From: an uncultured Dyadobacter sp.
Lineage (GTDB): Bacteria; Bacteroidota; Bacteroidia; Cytophagales; Spirosomataceae
NCBI RefSeq assembly: GCF_946482605.1
Contig: NZ_CAMLSE010000015.1
Location: forward strand, 1 to 64,000
Direction of reading: 5' to 3'
DNA: 64,000 nucleotides
Below the pieces are notes generated by a model. That model was not told where the DNA came from. It did not search any database and was given only the letters and a program-made list of their open reading frames with translations. Positions 7,774-15,894 of the stretch are shown here, in pieces (positions within the stretch are counted from its first letter, which is position 1; each line of letters opens with the position of its first letter). Both the position numbers and the translations under genes were made by a program.

Positions 7774-8271
7774 ATGAAACCGGAGATCATTTTGATCGTT
7801 GTCACGCTGATCACATTGCTGATCGGAAGGTTGCGAAAAGGGGAATATGACGCCGCCCGCGCGGCGCGCACCGGTATGGCGGCTATGCTCATCATGACGG
7901 GACTTGGGCATTTTATGTTTACCAAAGGCATGGCAATGATGTTCCCCGACTTCGTGCCGGGCAAAGAGCTGATCGTTTACTTCACAGGGTTGCTGGAATT
8001 TGCAGCCGCGGCGGGCATTGTAACAGACCGTTTCAAAAATGTTACAGCCTGGCTGATCATCGCATTCTTTGTCCTGATCACCCCTGCCAACATCTATGCC
8101 GCATTACACCATGTAGACCTTCAAAAAGGCACCTACACCGGTTCAGGCCCCGGATATCTCTGGTATCGCATTCCTTTGCAGCTGTTTTTTATCGCCTGGG
8201 TGTATTTTTCGGCCCGCCCTCAGTTACCTGTCGGATCACGCGCAGCCAGTTTAAGCCGAGGATCTTTTTAA
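7774..8271 (+). CDS. DoxX-like small membrane protein
   Basis: A 165-aa protein with four hydrophobic segments: IILIVVTLITLLIG; a TGMAAMLIMTGLGHFMF segment; a helix around LEFAAAAGIV; and a C-terminal helix around LFFIAWVYFS. The arrangement and the LLEFAAAAGIVTDRF block fit the DoxX/YphA family. An in-frame GTG at 7750 exists, but the ATG at 7774 follows AAGAGAAC and is preferred. Its last 83 bases overlap the convergent dipeptidase gene. Function in this family is mostly unknown. Confidence 0.75.
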   Translation: MKPEIILIVVTLITLLIGRLRKGEYDAARAARTGMAAMLIMTGLGHFMFTKGMAMMFPDFVPGKELIVYFTGLLEFAAAAGIVTDRFKNVTAWLIIAFFVLITPANIYAALHHVDLQKGTYTGSGPGYLWYRIPLQLFFIAWVYFSARPQLPVGSRAASLSRGSF

Positions 8272-9460
8272 TCCGCTGATCGCTGTAACCCAGCTTTTGC
8301 ATGGCCATGGTGATTTGCGGATAATCGCTGATGTCTTTGATCTCATGCGGAAGTTCGGGCCCGCCATCCAGATCGGAACCTAGGGCAATGTGATCCTCGC
8401 CCACCAGATTGACGCCATAGTCGATTACTTTGGCCAATTGATCCACATGCATCCAGTACTCCCCGGGAATGGTCCCATTGAAAGTGAATGGAAGCTCGCG
8501 GGCAAATTCCTTGTCTACGTCTTCAATGGTTTTCGTGGTGTCCTGTACGCTAAGGATTCGCGGAGTTTTGGGCTGAGGATTGGGCTGCACCCTGATCGGG
8601 TTGTTGGCTTTTTGCCAGGCCCAGTATTTCGGATTGTTGAAGAGACTACCGAAATGGACGCCAATGACACCGCCTTTTGCAGCGATGGCTTTTGCAGCTT
8701 CGTCGGTAATGCAGCGGGGATGATCCACTATTTTGTGAAAGCCGCCGTGACTATAAATCACCGGGTGGCGGCTGGCTGCCACCGATTGAAGAATGGCATC
8801 GTTGGATGCATGCGCCACGTTGATGACCATTCCCAGGTCGTTCATTTCCTTAATGACCGCCTTTCCGTGATCGTTAATGCCGCCCCAGGTATATACATCA
8901 TTGCAGGCATCGATGAAGGCGTTGGTCGTACTATGCGCGGTTAGCTGCATGGAGCGCAGTCCGAGTTTGTATAAGGCACGCAGGAGATCAATGTCCCCGT
9001 AAAGGTCGTAACCACCTTCCAGATCGAGGAATGCCGCCATTTTGCCTTTTTTATTGATACGTTCAATGTCGGAGGCTGTGAGTGCCAGCTCGATCGTCGC
9101 ATTATTCTTCCTGATCTGGTCCAAGGCAAGGTTTACCACACGGAAAGTATTCTTGGTTTCAAATCTTCCAGGGTAATAGTTTTCAGGTGTGTAAACCGAA
9201 AAGAACATCGCGTCCAATCCACCTTCCTTCGCCCTCGGAAGGTCGACCGTGCCATCGGGATAACGCTGGCCGATGTCTGTTTTAAATACCAACTCCCGGC
9301 TCATGACATGCGTATGCCCATCCATCACAAATGCATCGCGATGCAGATCGGACATAGGCTTTCTTCCGATAAAAGGAGTGGATAAAAGGGATTGTCTCGA
9401 AAAAATATTACCGGTTGCCGGCAAAAGGGTCAAGCTTTTAAGAACGTCTCTGCGTTTCAT
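8189..9460 (-). CDS. Membrane dipeptidase-type hydrolase (peptidase M19)
   Basis: A 423-aa protein with the binuclear-zinc M19 layout: the first metal motif is DGHTHV (about 47-52), the bridging Glu is in FLDLEGGYD (about 150), later His ligands are in NVAHASND and YSHGGFHK, and the Asp is in GSDLDGG (about 368). The N-terminus MKRRDVLKSL resembles a Tat-type leader (KRRD), so export is plausible. M19 enzymes cleave dipeptides and some other amides; some act in D-amino-acid or natural-product degradation. The start lies 6 bases after the toxin stop, so the gene is probably read with the toxin-antitoxin pair. Confidence 0.88.
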   Translation of the reverse strand: MKRRDVLKSLTLLPATGNIFSRQSLLSTPFIGRKPMSDLHRDAFVMDGHTHVMSRELVFKTDIGQRYPDGTVDLPRAKEGGLDAMFFSVYTPENYYPGRFETKNTFRVVNLALDQIRKNNATIELALTASDIERINKKGKMAAFLDLEGGYDLYGDIDLLRALYKLGLRSMQLTAHSTTNAFIDACNDVYTWGGINDHGKAVIKEMNDLGMVINVAHASNDAILQSVAASRHPVIYSHGGFHKIVDHPRCITDEAAKAIAAKGGVIGVHFGSLFNNPKYWAWQKANNPIRVQPNPQPKTPRILSVQDTTKTIEDVDKEFARELPFTFNGTIPGEYWMHVDQLAKVIDYGVNLVGEDHIALGSDLDGGPELPHEIKDISDYPQITMAMQKLGYSDQRIKKILGLNWLRVIRQVTEGGPKNTPRR

Positions 9461-9466
9461 TGCGCA

Positions 9467-9742
9467 CTATTTATCGTCGTAATGACCTCTGGAAGAAATG
9501 ATGTCTACCGTAATGGTAAGGTCATTTATTGAATACAGAAGTCTATGCTTATCGGTGATTTTTCTGGCATAAAGTCCTGCGAGATTATGCTTTTTAAGCT
9601 GCGGTTTCCCCCGTCCGGTTTTAGGATGTTCCGAAAGTTCTTCTATCAACAGCTTGGCTTTTTTATATGCCTGTGGCTCAGATCTTTTCAGGAACTGCAA
9701 ATCTTCTTTTGCTTTGTCTGAAAAAATGAGCGTGTAAATCAC
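9467..9742 (-). CDS. yoeB: Txe/YoeB-family mRNA-interferase toxin
   Basis: A 91-aa RelE-fold toxin. The C-terminal SSRGHYDDK matches the YoeB catalytic end (Arg/His/Tyr), and IEELSEHPKTGRGKPQLKK plus LAGLYARKITDKHRLLY are typical of the family. It is known to cut mRNA at the ribosomal A site. The start is GTG, overlapping the antitoxin TGA as GTGA, so translation is likely coupled and toxin output kept low. Confidence 0.9.
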   Translation of the reverse strand: MIYTLIFSDKAKEDLQFLKRSEPQAYKKAKLLIEELSEHPKTGRGKPQLKKHNLAGLYARKITDKHRLLYSINDLTITVDIISSRGHYDDK

Positions 9743-9999
9743 AGTTTATCAAAGAAGGCGTCAAGTTCCTCTTTATTCTTGATGACGGTAGATTTGCCCT
9801 CTCTGATCTCTTGTTGCGCGTCTTTTATGCGCTGGATCATTTCAGGAGAGAAGTAAAGATCATCCTCAGAGACAGGAGTAAGCACATAAGTTTGTTTACG
9901 TCCCCTCCGGATAACCACTTTTTCTCCCTTATCGGCCATTTCGAAAAAGTCCTTCTGTCTTTCCCTGAACTGCCTGCTGGTTGTTTCTATGATTGCCAT
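9739..9999 (-). CDS. yefM: YefM/Phd-family antitoxin
   Basis: An 86-aa protein starting MAIIETTSRQFRERQKDFF, with the VVIRRGRKQTYVLTPV strand region of the YefM DNA-binding fold and a C-terminal toxin-binding tail ending EELDAFFDKL. A longer in-frame reading upstream has no support; the ATG at 9999 abuts a palindromic operator. It neutralises the downstream toxin and probably autorepresses the operon. Confidence 0.9.
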   Translation of the reverse strand: MAIIETTSRQFRERQKDFFEMADKGEKVVIRRGRKQTYVLTPVSEDDLYFSPEMIQRIKDAQQEIREGKSTVIKNKEELDAFFDKL

Positions 10000-10000
10000 G

Positions 10001-10027
10001 GTGTACTTTTTTTGGTACACAAATATA
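10001..10027 (-). promoter_or_regulatory. Promoter and palindromic operator of the toxin-antitoxin pair
   Basis: GTGTAC at 10001-10006 and GTACAC at 10015-10020 form an inverted repeat with an 8-base A/T spacer immediately before the antitoxin ATG. YefM operators are known to contain TGTACA cores, which these halves resemble. On the minus strand TATATTTG (10020-10027) matches the TAnnTTTG -7 box, so the predicted transcript start falls inside the palindrome, as expected for autorepression. Confidence 0.6.
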
Positions 10028-10045
10028 AGCCTATTTATGACAAAA

Positions 10046-11353
10046 TTATTCACTAAACCCTCGCATGTAAGGAACATTCGGTGGTCGTTCGCCTTTGCTG
10101 AACTGTGCGCCACGCGTGGAGCGGTATTTCATGTTCATAAAAGGTGTTTCAATGCGGCGGCCGACGGCGGAGTACTTGCCGTTTTCCCAGTTCGAGTCCA
10201 TGTTATATGCGGTAATGCCGGTCGACAGCAGCAGTCTCTCCGCATTGAATGGCTCCTTGCCCGTCACCATCAATTCGGTAATCCAATGCGGCTGGGAGTT
10301 GGAGGCATGGTATTGCGAGAAGGGACCGGGCCAGTCGAGCATCGAGATGATCGCCGGGTCTTTCTGGCCTTCGATTTCGCCGGCGTAGGTCCACCCCACA
10401 CCCTGGCCCGAGTATATGGCCGCTTTTGTACCATCATTATACTCCACGATACAAACGTTCGGCTTGGTAATCTCCTGAAAATGCCCAGGTTTCAGGTCAA
10501 ATTTCACACGCACCGATTCCAGCAGCTTGCCCGCCCAGGGATTCTGTTCGGTCCATTTCCAGGTTTCCGGGCCTCGGATGCACTGCACCGACCTGACGCC
10601 CGTCTCGCCGCCTTTACGGCGCTCGACAAAGGCTTGGAGCACGTCCACACAATGAAAGAGGGCTCCCTCATCCGGAGCACCGCCAATGACGATGGATGAC
10701 TTGATGGGCGTATCGATATCGAGTTCTATCTCGGGCTTGCGGAAGTAGACCGGTATAGAGGAACCGCCGGATAATGCGAAATTCAGCTCGCGGGATTTAT
10801 CAAACATCCATTTGGCTTCATCCCAGCTGTAAGAAAGGTGCTTGTCGTTGAAAACGGGCACGGAGCGCTTACTTTGCTCGAAAACCCGGATCACTTTTTC
10901 ATAAATCCACCAGCGCGGCAGGAGCCACTGCCCTTTGAGATTGGTGGGATATTCCCCGTGTTCACCGACGATGACCACACCGTCCACGGCAAGCTCCTTG
11001 CCGCCAAGTGTAACGGCTTCACCGACAGTCTTAAAGATCGGAATGCCTTTCGATTTGCAAATTTTCTGGCCCAATCCGCTTGTTTCAAACTGATGGATGT
11101 AAACGGACACGACGTCCACACGCGAAGGTGTGTGGGCGCCCTCCCACCAGTAGCCGTCCAGGAGTTTGGTAACGATCCAGTCGGCATGAGATCTTGTGGC
11201 TCCCCAATAGCTAACAAGGCAGGCGATACGAGGCCGTTTTTGGGCAGCGTGCGGAACAGCGGCGGTTCCGGTCATAACTGCCAGACCGGCCATGCCGGTT
11301 ATTCCGAGCATTTCGCGCCGGGTCAGGTGTGGGTTGGTATGTTTCTTTGCCAT
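10046..11353 (-). CDS. Tat-exported protein of unknown function
   Basis: A 435-aa protein with a twin-arginine leader: LTRREMLGITGMAG, then a hydrophobic stretch to TAAVPHAAQ. The mature part has a Rossmann-like start RIACLVSYWGATRSHADW and a GVVIVGEHGEYP segment, then a C-terminal region rich in Trp/Tyr/Pro. Export through Tat suggests folding in the cytoplasm, perhaps with a cofactor. I recognise it only as a conserved periplasmic family found in Bacteroidota and Planctomycetes-like genomes, and I assign no reaction. Confidence 0.7.
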   Translation of the reverse strand: MAKKHTNPHLTRREMLGITGMAGLAVMTGTAAVPHAAQKRPRIACLVSYWGATRSHADWIVTKLLDGYWWEGAHTPSRVDVVSVYIHQFETSGLGQKICKSKGIPIFKTVGEAVTLGGKELAVDGVVIVGEHGEYPTNLKGQWLLPRWWIYEKVIRVFEQSKRSVPVFNDKHLSYSWDEAKWMFDKSRELNFALSGGSSIPVYFRKPEIELDIDTPIKSSIVIGGAPDEGALFHCVDVLQAFVERRKGGETGVRSVQCIRGPETWKWTEQNPWAGKLLESVRVKFDLKPGHFQEITKPNVCIVEYNDGTKAAIYSGQGVGWTYAGEIEGQKDPAIISMLDWPGPFSQYHASNSQPHWITELMVTGKEPFNAERLLLSTGITAYNMDSNWENGKYSAVGRRIETPFMNMKYRSTRGAQFSKGERPPNVPYMRGFSE

Positions 11354-11403
11354 AATGTTTAAAGCCGAGAAACACGCTTAATTACTACTGAACAACAGTC
11401 TAT

Positions 11404-11443
11404 GAATTCCTGAAATGGCGCCGGAAACGGTTTTCAGGAATTC
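11404..11443. repeat. Long hairpin between minus-strand genes
   Basis: GAATTCCTGAAA (11404-11415) pairs perfectly with TTTCAGGAATTC (11432-11443); inside the loop CCG-GAAA-CGG forms a small stem with a GNRA-type tetraloop. It lies downstream of the cysteine hydrolase gene and upstream of the Tat protein gene, without a U tract. Confidence 0.6.
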
Positions 11444-11539
11444 TATTGCAGCGTTTTTCTACCCGGATACTTGTATGGCAATCAGGTGAATCGATCGTAA
11501 AACGAACGCGTCAAGAGGTTTCGGTGAAGCAAGGAATGG

Positions 11540-12091
11540 TTAGGCATTGAGCTCCATCACATGTTCATAGCGCTTCACTTCAATTTTTCCTTTCGTAGGT
11601 GTCATGTTTTTCCAAACCCAATTATAGTGGTTGATAACCCTTTCTGCTTCCATGAATGGACGGTCTGCTGTCGTGTGACCGTCCTCAACCACCAGAATGC
11701 GATAGTCCTTTACCAGCGCCGACTGAATCGTGGATTCAACACAAAAATCCGTAGCACAGCCGGTTATCACGAGTTGGTCCACATGAAGCTCTTTCAGTCT
11801 GGTATCGAAGCCGGTATTGTAAAACACGTCATTTGCAAACTTCTCCTGCATGATGTCATGCTCGCCGACTACCAGGTCGTCCAGTAATTCCCAGTCATGC
11901 GTATGCGGCACGAACTCGTCCATTGCACTACCATTGTGTTGGACAAACACAACAGGCCAGGAATTTCTCCGGAACATTGCAGCGAGCGAATTGATTTTTT
12001 TGACCACCGCATCCGTTTGGTACCGGGGCGTTTCTGGCGTGAATGAGCCTTTTTGCATATCTATGATCAAAAGGCATTTTTGTGGTTTCAT
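11540..12091 (-). CDS. Isochorismatase-family cysteine hydrolase
   Basis: A 183-aa protein with the family triad pattern: Asp in LLIIDMQKGSF (about residue 11), Lys in the EKFANDVFYNTGF stretch (about 83), and the nucleophilic Cys in VITGCATDFCVESTI. Such enzymes hydrolyse amides such as nicotinamide or ureidoacrylate, or isochorismate; the sequence alone does not separate these. A longer in-frame start at 12154 is possible, but the ATG at 12091 begins right before the core fold. It is divergent from the response regulator. Confidence 0.87.
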   Translation of the reverse strand: MKPQKCLLIIDMQKGSFTPETPRYQTDAVVKKINSLAAMFRRNSWPVVFVQHNGSAMDEFVPHTHDWELLDDLVVGEHDIMQEKFANDVFYNTGFDTRLKELHVDQLVITGCATDFCVESTIQSALVKDYRILVVEDGHTTADRPFMEAERVINHYNWVWKNMTPTKGKIEVKRYEHVMELNA

Positions 12092-12227
12092 AAGTCGATA
12101 ATCGAATCCGGGGGCTGTTAGCCGCGATGAGGCACTTCTATGCTGAAAGTACACCGGTAAACCGTTTTGGATTTAGATGGCATAATTTTTTATTTTAGTA
12201 ACCTTGTTCACAGATCTTAAAATATCC

Positions 12228-12650
12228 ATGGATAAAAGCGGCACAATTATCATTATTGAGGACGATGCAGATGACCAGTTTGTATTGGAAGAAGTTTTCA
12301 CTGATCTCGGGTATCCAAACAAAAGAATGTATTTTCCAGATGGAATTTCAGCGCTGGACTATCTCTACACTACCCCGGAACGGCCATTCATCATCATTTC
12401 TGACATAAATCTGCCCAGACTGAATGGGCTGGAACTGAGGAAAAAAGTTCAGACAGATGCCGAACTCAGTCTCAGATGCATTCCTTACGTATACTTCACC
12501 ACAGCCATCAATCAGCAGGCTGTCATCGATGCATACAGCACTTCCGCGCAAGGTTTTTTTGTAAAACCTAGCGCATATGAAGAGATCAGGGATACCATTA
12601 AGGTAATGATGGAATATTGGACAAAGTGTGCGGCTCCAAACAATTTTTGA
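12228..12650 (+). CDS. Single-domain response regulator
   Basis: A 140-aa CheY-like receiver with no output domain. Acidic pocket EDDADD (about 10-15), phosphoacceptor Asp in IIISDINLPRLNG (about 60), Thr in YFTTA and Lys in FFVKPSA (about 115) are all present. It belongs to the RcpA-like type that exchanges phosphate with hybrid histidine kinases or acts by protein contact. No histidine kinase lies nearby. An in-frame TTG at 12204 is a less likely start. Confidence 0.87.
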   Translation: MDKSGTIIIIEDDADDQFVLEEVFTDLGYPNKRMYFPDGISALDYLYTTPERPFIIISDINLPRLNGLELRKKVQTDAELSLRCIPYVYFTTAINQQAVIDAYSTSAQGFFVKPSAYEEIRDTIKVMMEYWTKCAAPNNF

Positions 12651-12668
12651 AGTTCACCGCATCCCATG

Positions 12669-13121
12669 TCAGGAAGCAATAATGCTAACCTTGGTTGCAA
12701 AAAAGCCTTTTTCGTTCTTTTGACTGAAATAACTTACCATATCGCCCTCTTTGACGGGCTGTAACAGCTCGCTGACGTGGGCAAATATCCGATCAGCTGT
12801 TTCTGAATCCGTTATGAATCCGAAGCCTTTGGCGTCGCTGTAATAGGTAACCTGGCCTTTCCTGGCCGTTTCCGTTTCAGTAGCGGCTTCTGGTCTTGGT
12901 GCTGACTGGAAGACGATATCGGCCGCATTGATCGTCTGCTTTTTAGAGGGGTCTGGTGGTGAGGATGTCAAATTCCCATACTCATCTACATAGACAAACA
13001 TATCTTCCAGGTTTTTGCCTTTGTCACTATTCTGACGGCGTTGCTCTGCGCGTGCCGCTTTGTCCTGTTTTGCCAGTGTTTTTTTCTTTTTTTGTTCTTT
13101 TTTTGCTTGATTATCTGCCAT
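12669..13121 (-). CDS. Cold-shock-domain protein with Lys-rich N-terminal extension
   Basis: A 150-aa protein. Residues about 85-148 form a cold-shock domain with RNP-like motifs KGFGFI and RIFAHVSEL. The N-terminus is a lysine-rich disordered segment (KKEQKKKKTLAKQDK), and a middle linker contains FVYVDEYGNLTSSPPDP. This layout is common in Bacteroidota and suggests a nucleic-acid chaperone for RNA. The ATG at 13121 is chosen over an upstream in-frame start that overlaps the neighbouring gene. Confidence 0.9.
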   Translation of the reverse strand: MADNQAKKEQKKKKTLAKQDKAARAEQRRQNSDKGKNLEDMFVYVDEYGNLTSSPPDPSKKQTINAADIVFQSAPRPEAATETETARKGQVTYYSDAKGFGFITDSETADRIFAHVSELLQPVKEGDMVSYFSQKNEKGFFATKVSIIAS

Positions 13122-13174
13122 GTAGTATTTAAAAATGAAATTGATAATTAAGATCCTTCCGCCCGAACCAGGTT

Positions 13175-13690
13175 TCAATTGTAAACAACCAATCCATGAG
13201 GTGGAATGGTTAATCGGATCGATTTTCCGTTCCTGACTTCGATGTTCAGCTCAGCAGGGCTCAGGTCAGAAGCGTAGAGGCACTGCATGGCGCTGTTGAT
13301 GGAATGCAAATCATTGTCGACAGTTACATAAACGGTTGCATGCTGGCTCTGGTTCAAATTGATCGCACAGAGAAACTCATTTCCATCAGTAATGCGGGAC
13401 CATGCGACCACATTCTCGCTTTCCTTTCCATTCTCTTCCGGAAATGCGAAATCGGTTCCGTTTTTTGAGATTGGCCGCAGAAAAAATGCTCCGCTAAGTA
13501 ATGTCGGATATTCCCGGACGAGCGAGTCCAGGCGCTCCAATTGCGACGGTCTGAGTTTTTGCAGACAATTCTCCTGAAGTCCGAATGCGTCCGGACTTAG
13601 ATTACTATCGAGCAGGTTCTGGATCATGGGATTGTCTTTACTACGAAGGTCGCGATTTTTCAAACAATATGCCTGGTATGCGGAAAGCAT
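13175..13690 (-). pseudogene. Orphan C-terminal region resembling an alpha-amylase-family protein
   Basis: A 171-aa open frame starting with ATG at 13690. The sequence AYQAYCLKNRDLRSKDNP, a helical part QLERLDSLVREYPTLLSG and a beta-rich tail ending IRLTIPPHGLVVY resemble the end of the catalytic barrel and the C-terminal beta domain of GH13-like enzymes. No (beta/alpha)8 catalytic motifs (for example the DxxxNH or GFRxD regions) are present here or in the 214 bases upstream. It is either a truncated remnant of a larger gene or a free-standing beta-domain protein; the reading frame itself is intact. Confidence 0.45.
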
Positions 13691-13904
13691 TTACGTTATC
13701 CCGGATGTTATCAGGACACAGGCCTAACCGTTCTAGGTAAAGTACAGGGAAATAAAATAATATTCTTAATATTTCCTTCAAATTTTTAGAATCAGAATTT
13801 TATTCTAAATCCAGACCAGGAGTTAAACATCATGAAGGGTCGGCCGGACAGGTCTTGATTGGACCCGGGATTAATGCGTATGATGTGATGACACCAATTC
13901 GGGG

Positions 13905-14525
13905 CTAAGAAGCATCGCCTTCCCCTGCACGGCCGATCGGGACTTCACCGTCGGGTTCATAGGTGGTAAGGAATACACCCGTGGTTGACACGGTGTGTTT
14001 GGTCAGTTTGAAGTTGCCGGGAACCGTCCCATCGGCGAAAAGCTTTTTACCCTTGCCCAATACGACCGGGAAGATCCAGATGTTCATTTGATCGATCAGC
14101 CCATGTTCGAGCAGGGACTGGATGAAATTGGCACTGCCCCACATTTGCAAATCGACCCCGTCAGTGGCTTTCAGTGCCTTTACCTCTGCAATGGTGTCAC
14201 CATTCAATAAAATGGTTTCTTGCCAGCTGCCCTCCGTGAGCGTTTGAGTGGCTACATACTTTTTAACCTGGTTGAATTTTTCAGCGATCGGGCTGTTTTG
14301 AATGGTTGGCCAGTAAGGAGCCCAGATGTTATAGGTAAACCGTCCGAGTAACAAATCGTAAGGCTTCGCAATCTCCTCCGACATGACCTGCTGCATGAGA
14401 TCGTCCCATTGCTTCACGGACCAGCCGCCGAGGTCAAAGCCTCCCGTAGTATCTTCCTCGGGCCCGCCCGGCCCTTGTATGACGCCATCCAAAGACATGA
14501 ATGCGGTCGTGGTGATCTTTCTCAT
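13905..14525 (-). CDS. Dihydrofolate reductase-like (RibD C-terminal fold) protein
   Basis: A 206-aa protein of the YyaP/YwjB-type RibD_C family: N-terminal MRKITTTAFMSLDGVIQGP, LLLGRFTYNIW, VDLQMWGSANFIQSLLEHG and NIWIFPVVLGKGKKLF. These bind NADPH and are annotated as DHFR-family reductases, but their physiological substrate is usually unknown. The ATG at 14525 is preferred over the longer in-frame start. Confidence 0.88.
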   Translation of the reverse strand: MRKITTTAFMSLDGVIQGPGGPEEDTTGGFDLGGWSVKQWDDLMQQVMSEEIAKPYDLLLGRFTYNIWAPYWPTIQNSPIAEKFNQVKKYVATQTLTEGSWQETILLNGDTIAEVKALKATDGVDLQMWGSANFIQSLLEHGLIDQMNIWIFPVVLGKGKKLFADGTVPGNFKLTKHTVSTTGVFLTTYEPDGEVPIGRAGEGDAS

Positions 14526-14658
14526 GCGTGTTAGTATTAAGGTTTGAGTTTTACTTGACAATGCAATTTCAAAAAAACGCTTTTAACCAAAGCGGTGCAA
14601 TTCCGCCTCTCTCACGGGGTAAATGCGGCAAGGTGCTTTGTTGATTGCTTTCGGCGGA

Positions 14659-15558
14659 TCACCTCAGTGAATTAATGACCTCCGCTTTCACCCAAAAGAT
14701 ATCTCCGCTTCGGGAAAAGAAAAGATATTTTCCGTCACGAGTCACAAACGGGCAAAATTCGTAGGCACTGGTATTGATCGCATTACCCATGTTTTTCGCT
14801 TTCTGCCACTCACCGGTTTTGCTTTTGAAACTGATGTATAAATCACCCTCTCCGAGACCGCCGGGGCGTTCGGCGCAGAAAATGATGTATTGTTCGTCCG
14901 GGGAAACAAATACGTCGGCTTCGTAGTACGCCATATTGACGGCATTGGTCAACTTAACGGAAGGCTGGAATTTGCCTTTGGAATACCTGGAAAACCGGAT
15001 GTCATAGTTCTTGTCAGCAGACGGATCGGTGCCGCCGTTCGATGAAAAATACATGGTGCCGTCTTTGGTGAAAGACATGTAATATTCGTTTTTGCTGGTG
15101 TTAATGCCTGGCCCGGCATTCACAGGCATATCCGACCAACCATCTTTTTTTCGCTCGATATACCAGATGTCAAAATCCTTCTTCGCTCCGCGCCCATCGT
15201 TGGGCTGGTCTGAGATAAAATACAACCGGTTTCCGTCCGGTGACAGGAATGGGTCGTTGTACTCGTATTTATCGCTGCCAATGACGGTTTTGGGCGTTGT
15301 CCAGGCATTGTTTTCGAAACGCACACACCGGATTTGAGGCTTGGAATTGATAATGACAGCGTAAAAAAACTCCTTGCCGTCTCCGGAAAAAACGGACCCG
15401 TATTCATAGTGGTCTTTTAAGGAGACTTTGCCGGGCGCAAATATGCGGGGAACTGCGCCCGGCGGCGACTGATTTAGATATTCCGGGCTTGCCGTCTGGG
15501 CCCGCACGCATCCGGACAAAATCAGCATCAGCGCAAATGCAGTCGATAAACAGTGCAT
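14659..15558 (-). CDS. PD40/TolB-like beta-propeller lipoprotein
   Basis: A 299-aa protein with a lipobox (LILSGC, Cys about 17) and repeated PD40 blades such as FSGDGKEFFYA, LSPDGNRLYFISD, FTKDGTMYFSSN, VSPDEQYIIFCA and VTRDGKYLFFSR. It is likely anchored in the outer membrane facing the periplasm or surface. Such propellers bind partner proteins or glycans; no enzyme motif is visible. Confidence 0.85.
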   Translation of the reverse strand: MHCLSTAFALMLILSGCVRAQTASPEYLNQSPPGAVPRIFAPGKVSLKDHYEYGSVFSGDGKEFFYAVIINSKPQIRCVRFENNAWTTPKTVIGSDKYEYNDPFLSPDGNRLYFISDQPNDGRGAKKDFDIWYIERKKDGWSDMPVNAGPGINTSKNEYYMSFTKDGTMYFSSNGGTDPSADKNYDIRFSRYSKGKFQPSVKLTNAVNMAYYEADVFVSPDEQYIIFCAERPGGLGEGDLYISFKSKTGEWQKAKNMGNAINTSAYEFCPFVTRDGKYLFFSRSGDIFWVKAEVINSLR

Positions 15559-15894
15559 ATTAAATAAGGATTTAGTTGAAATTGGAGTCCCTGCCGGTCG
15601 CGGGTTGCCTACCAGAGATATCGGGAATACTGCGTAGCCGTTATTTTGGTAATACCCGGCATTAAAGAAAGATTTTGATAAGGGTTTTTTAATCAGCGTT
15701 TTACAAACATAACTGATTTCAGTGTTGCCATAACTAATGAACCAGGTGATAGCACGTATATAAATGAAGGTTTTTTAACCATACGATAATTGAAATTACC
15801 CCTTCATTCATTTAAACCCACTTAGCAAGGGATCTCGTGTAGATTTGGAGCTAGGCTTCCATTGCAATTGATTACACACTTAAAAAGCAATCTC
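15559..15894. other. 336-base intergenic region with promoter-like boxes
   Basis: No open frame of note. Two TAnnTTTG boxes are seen. TAGATTTG at 15840-15847 on the plus strand lies 47 bases before the LytTR ATG. TATGTTTG on the minus strand (15704-15711) could serve the PD40 gene. Neither has a clear TTG -33 element. The rest is AT-rich and unremarkable. Confidence 0.4.
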
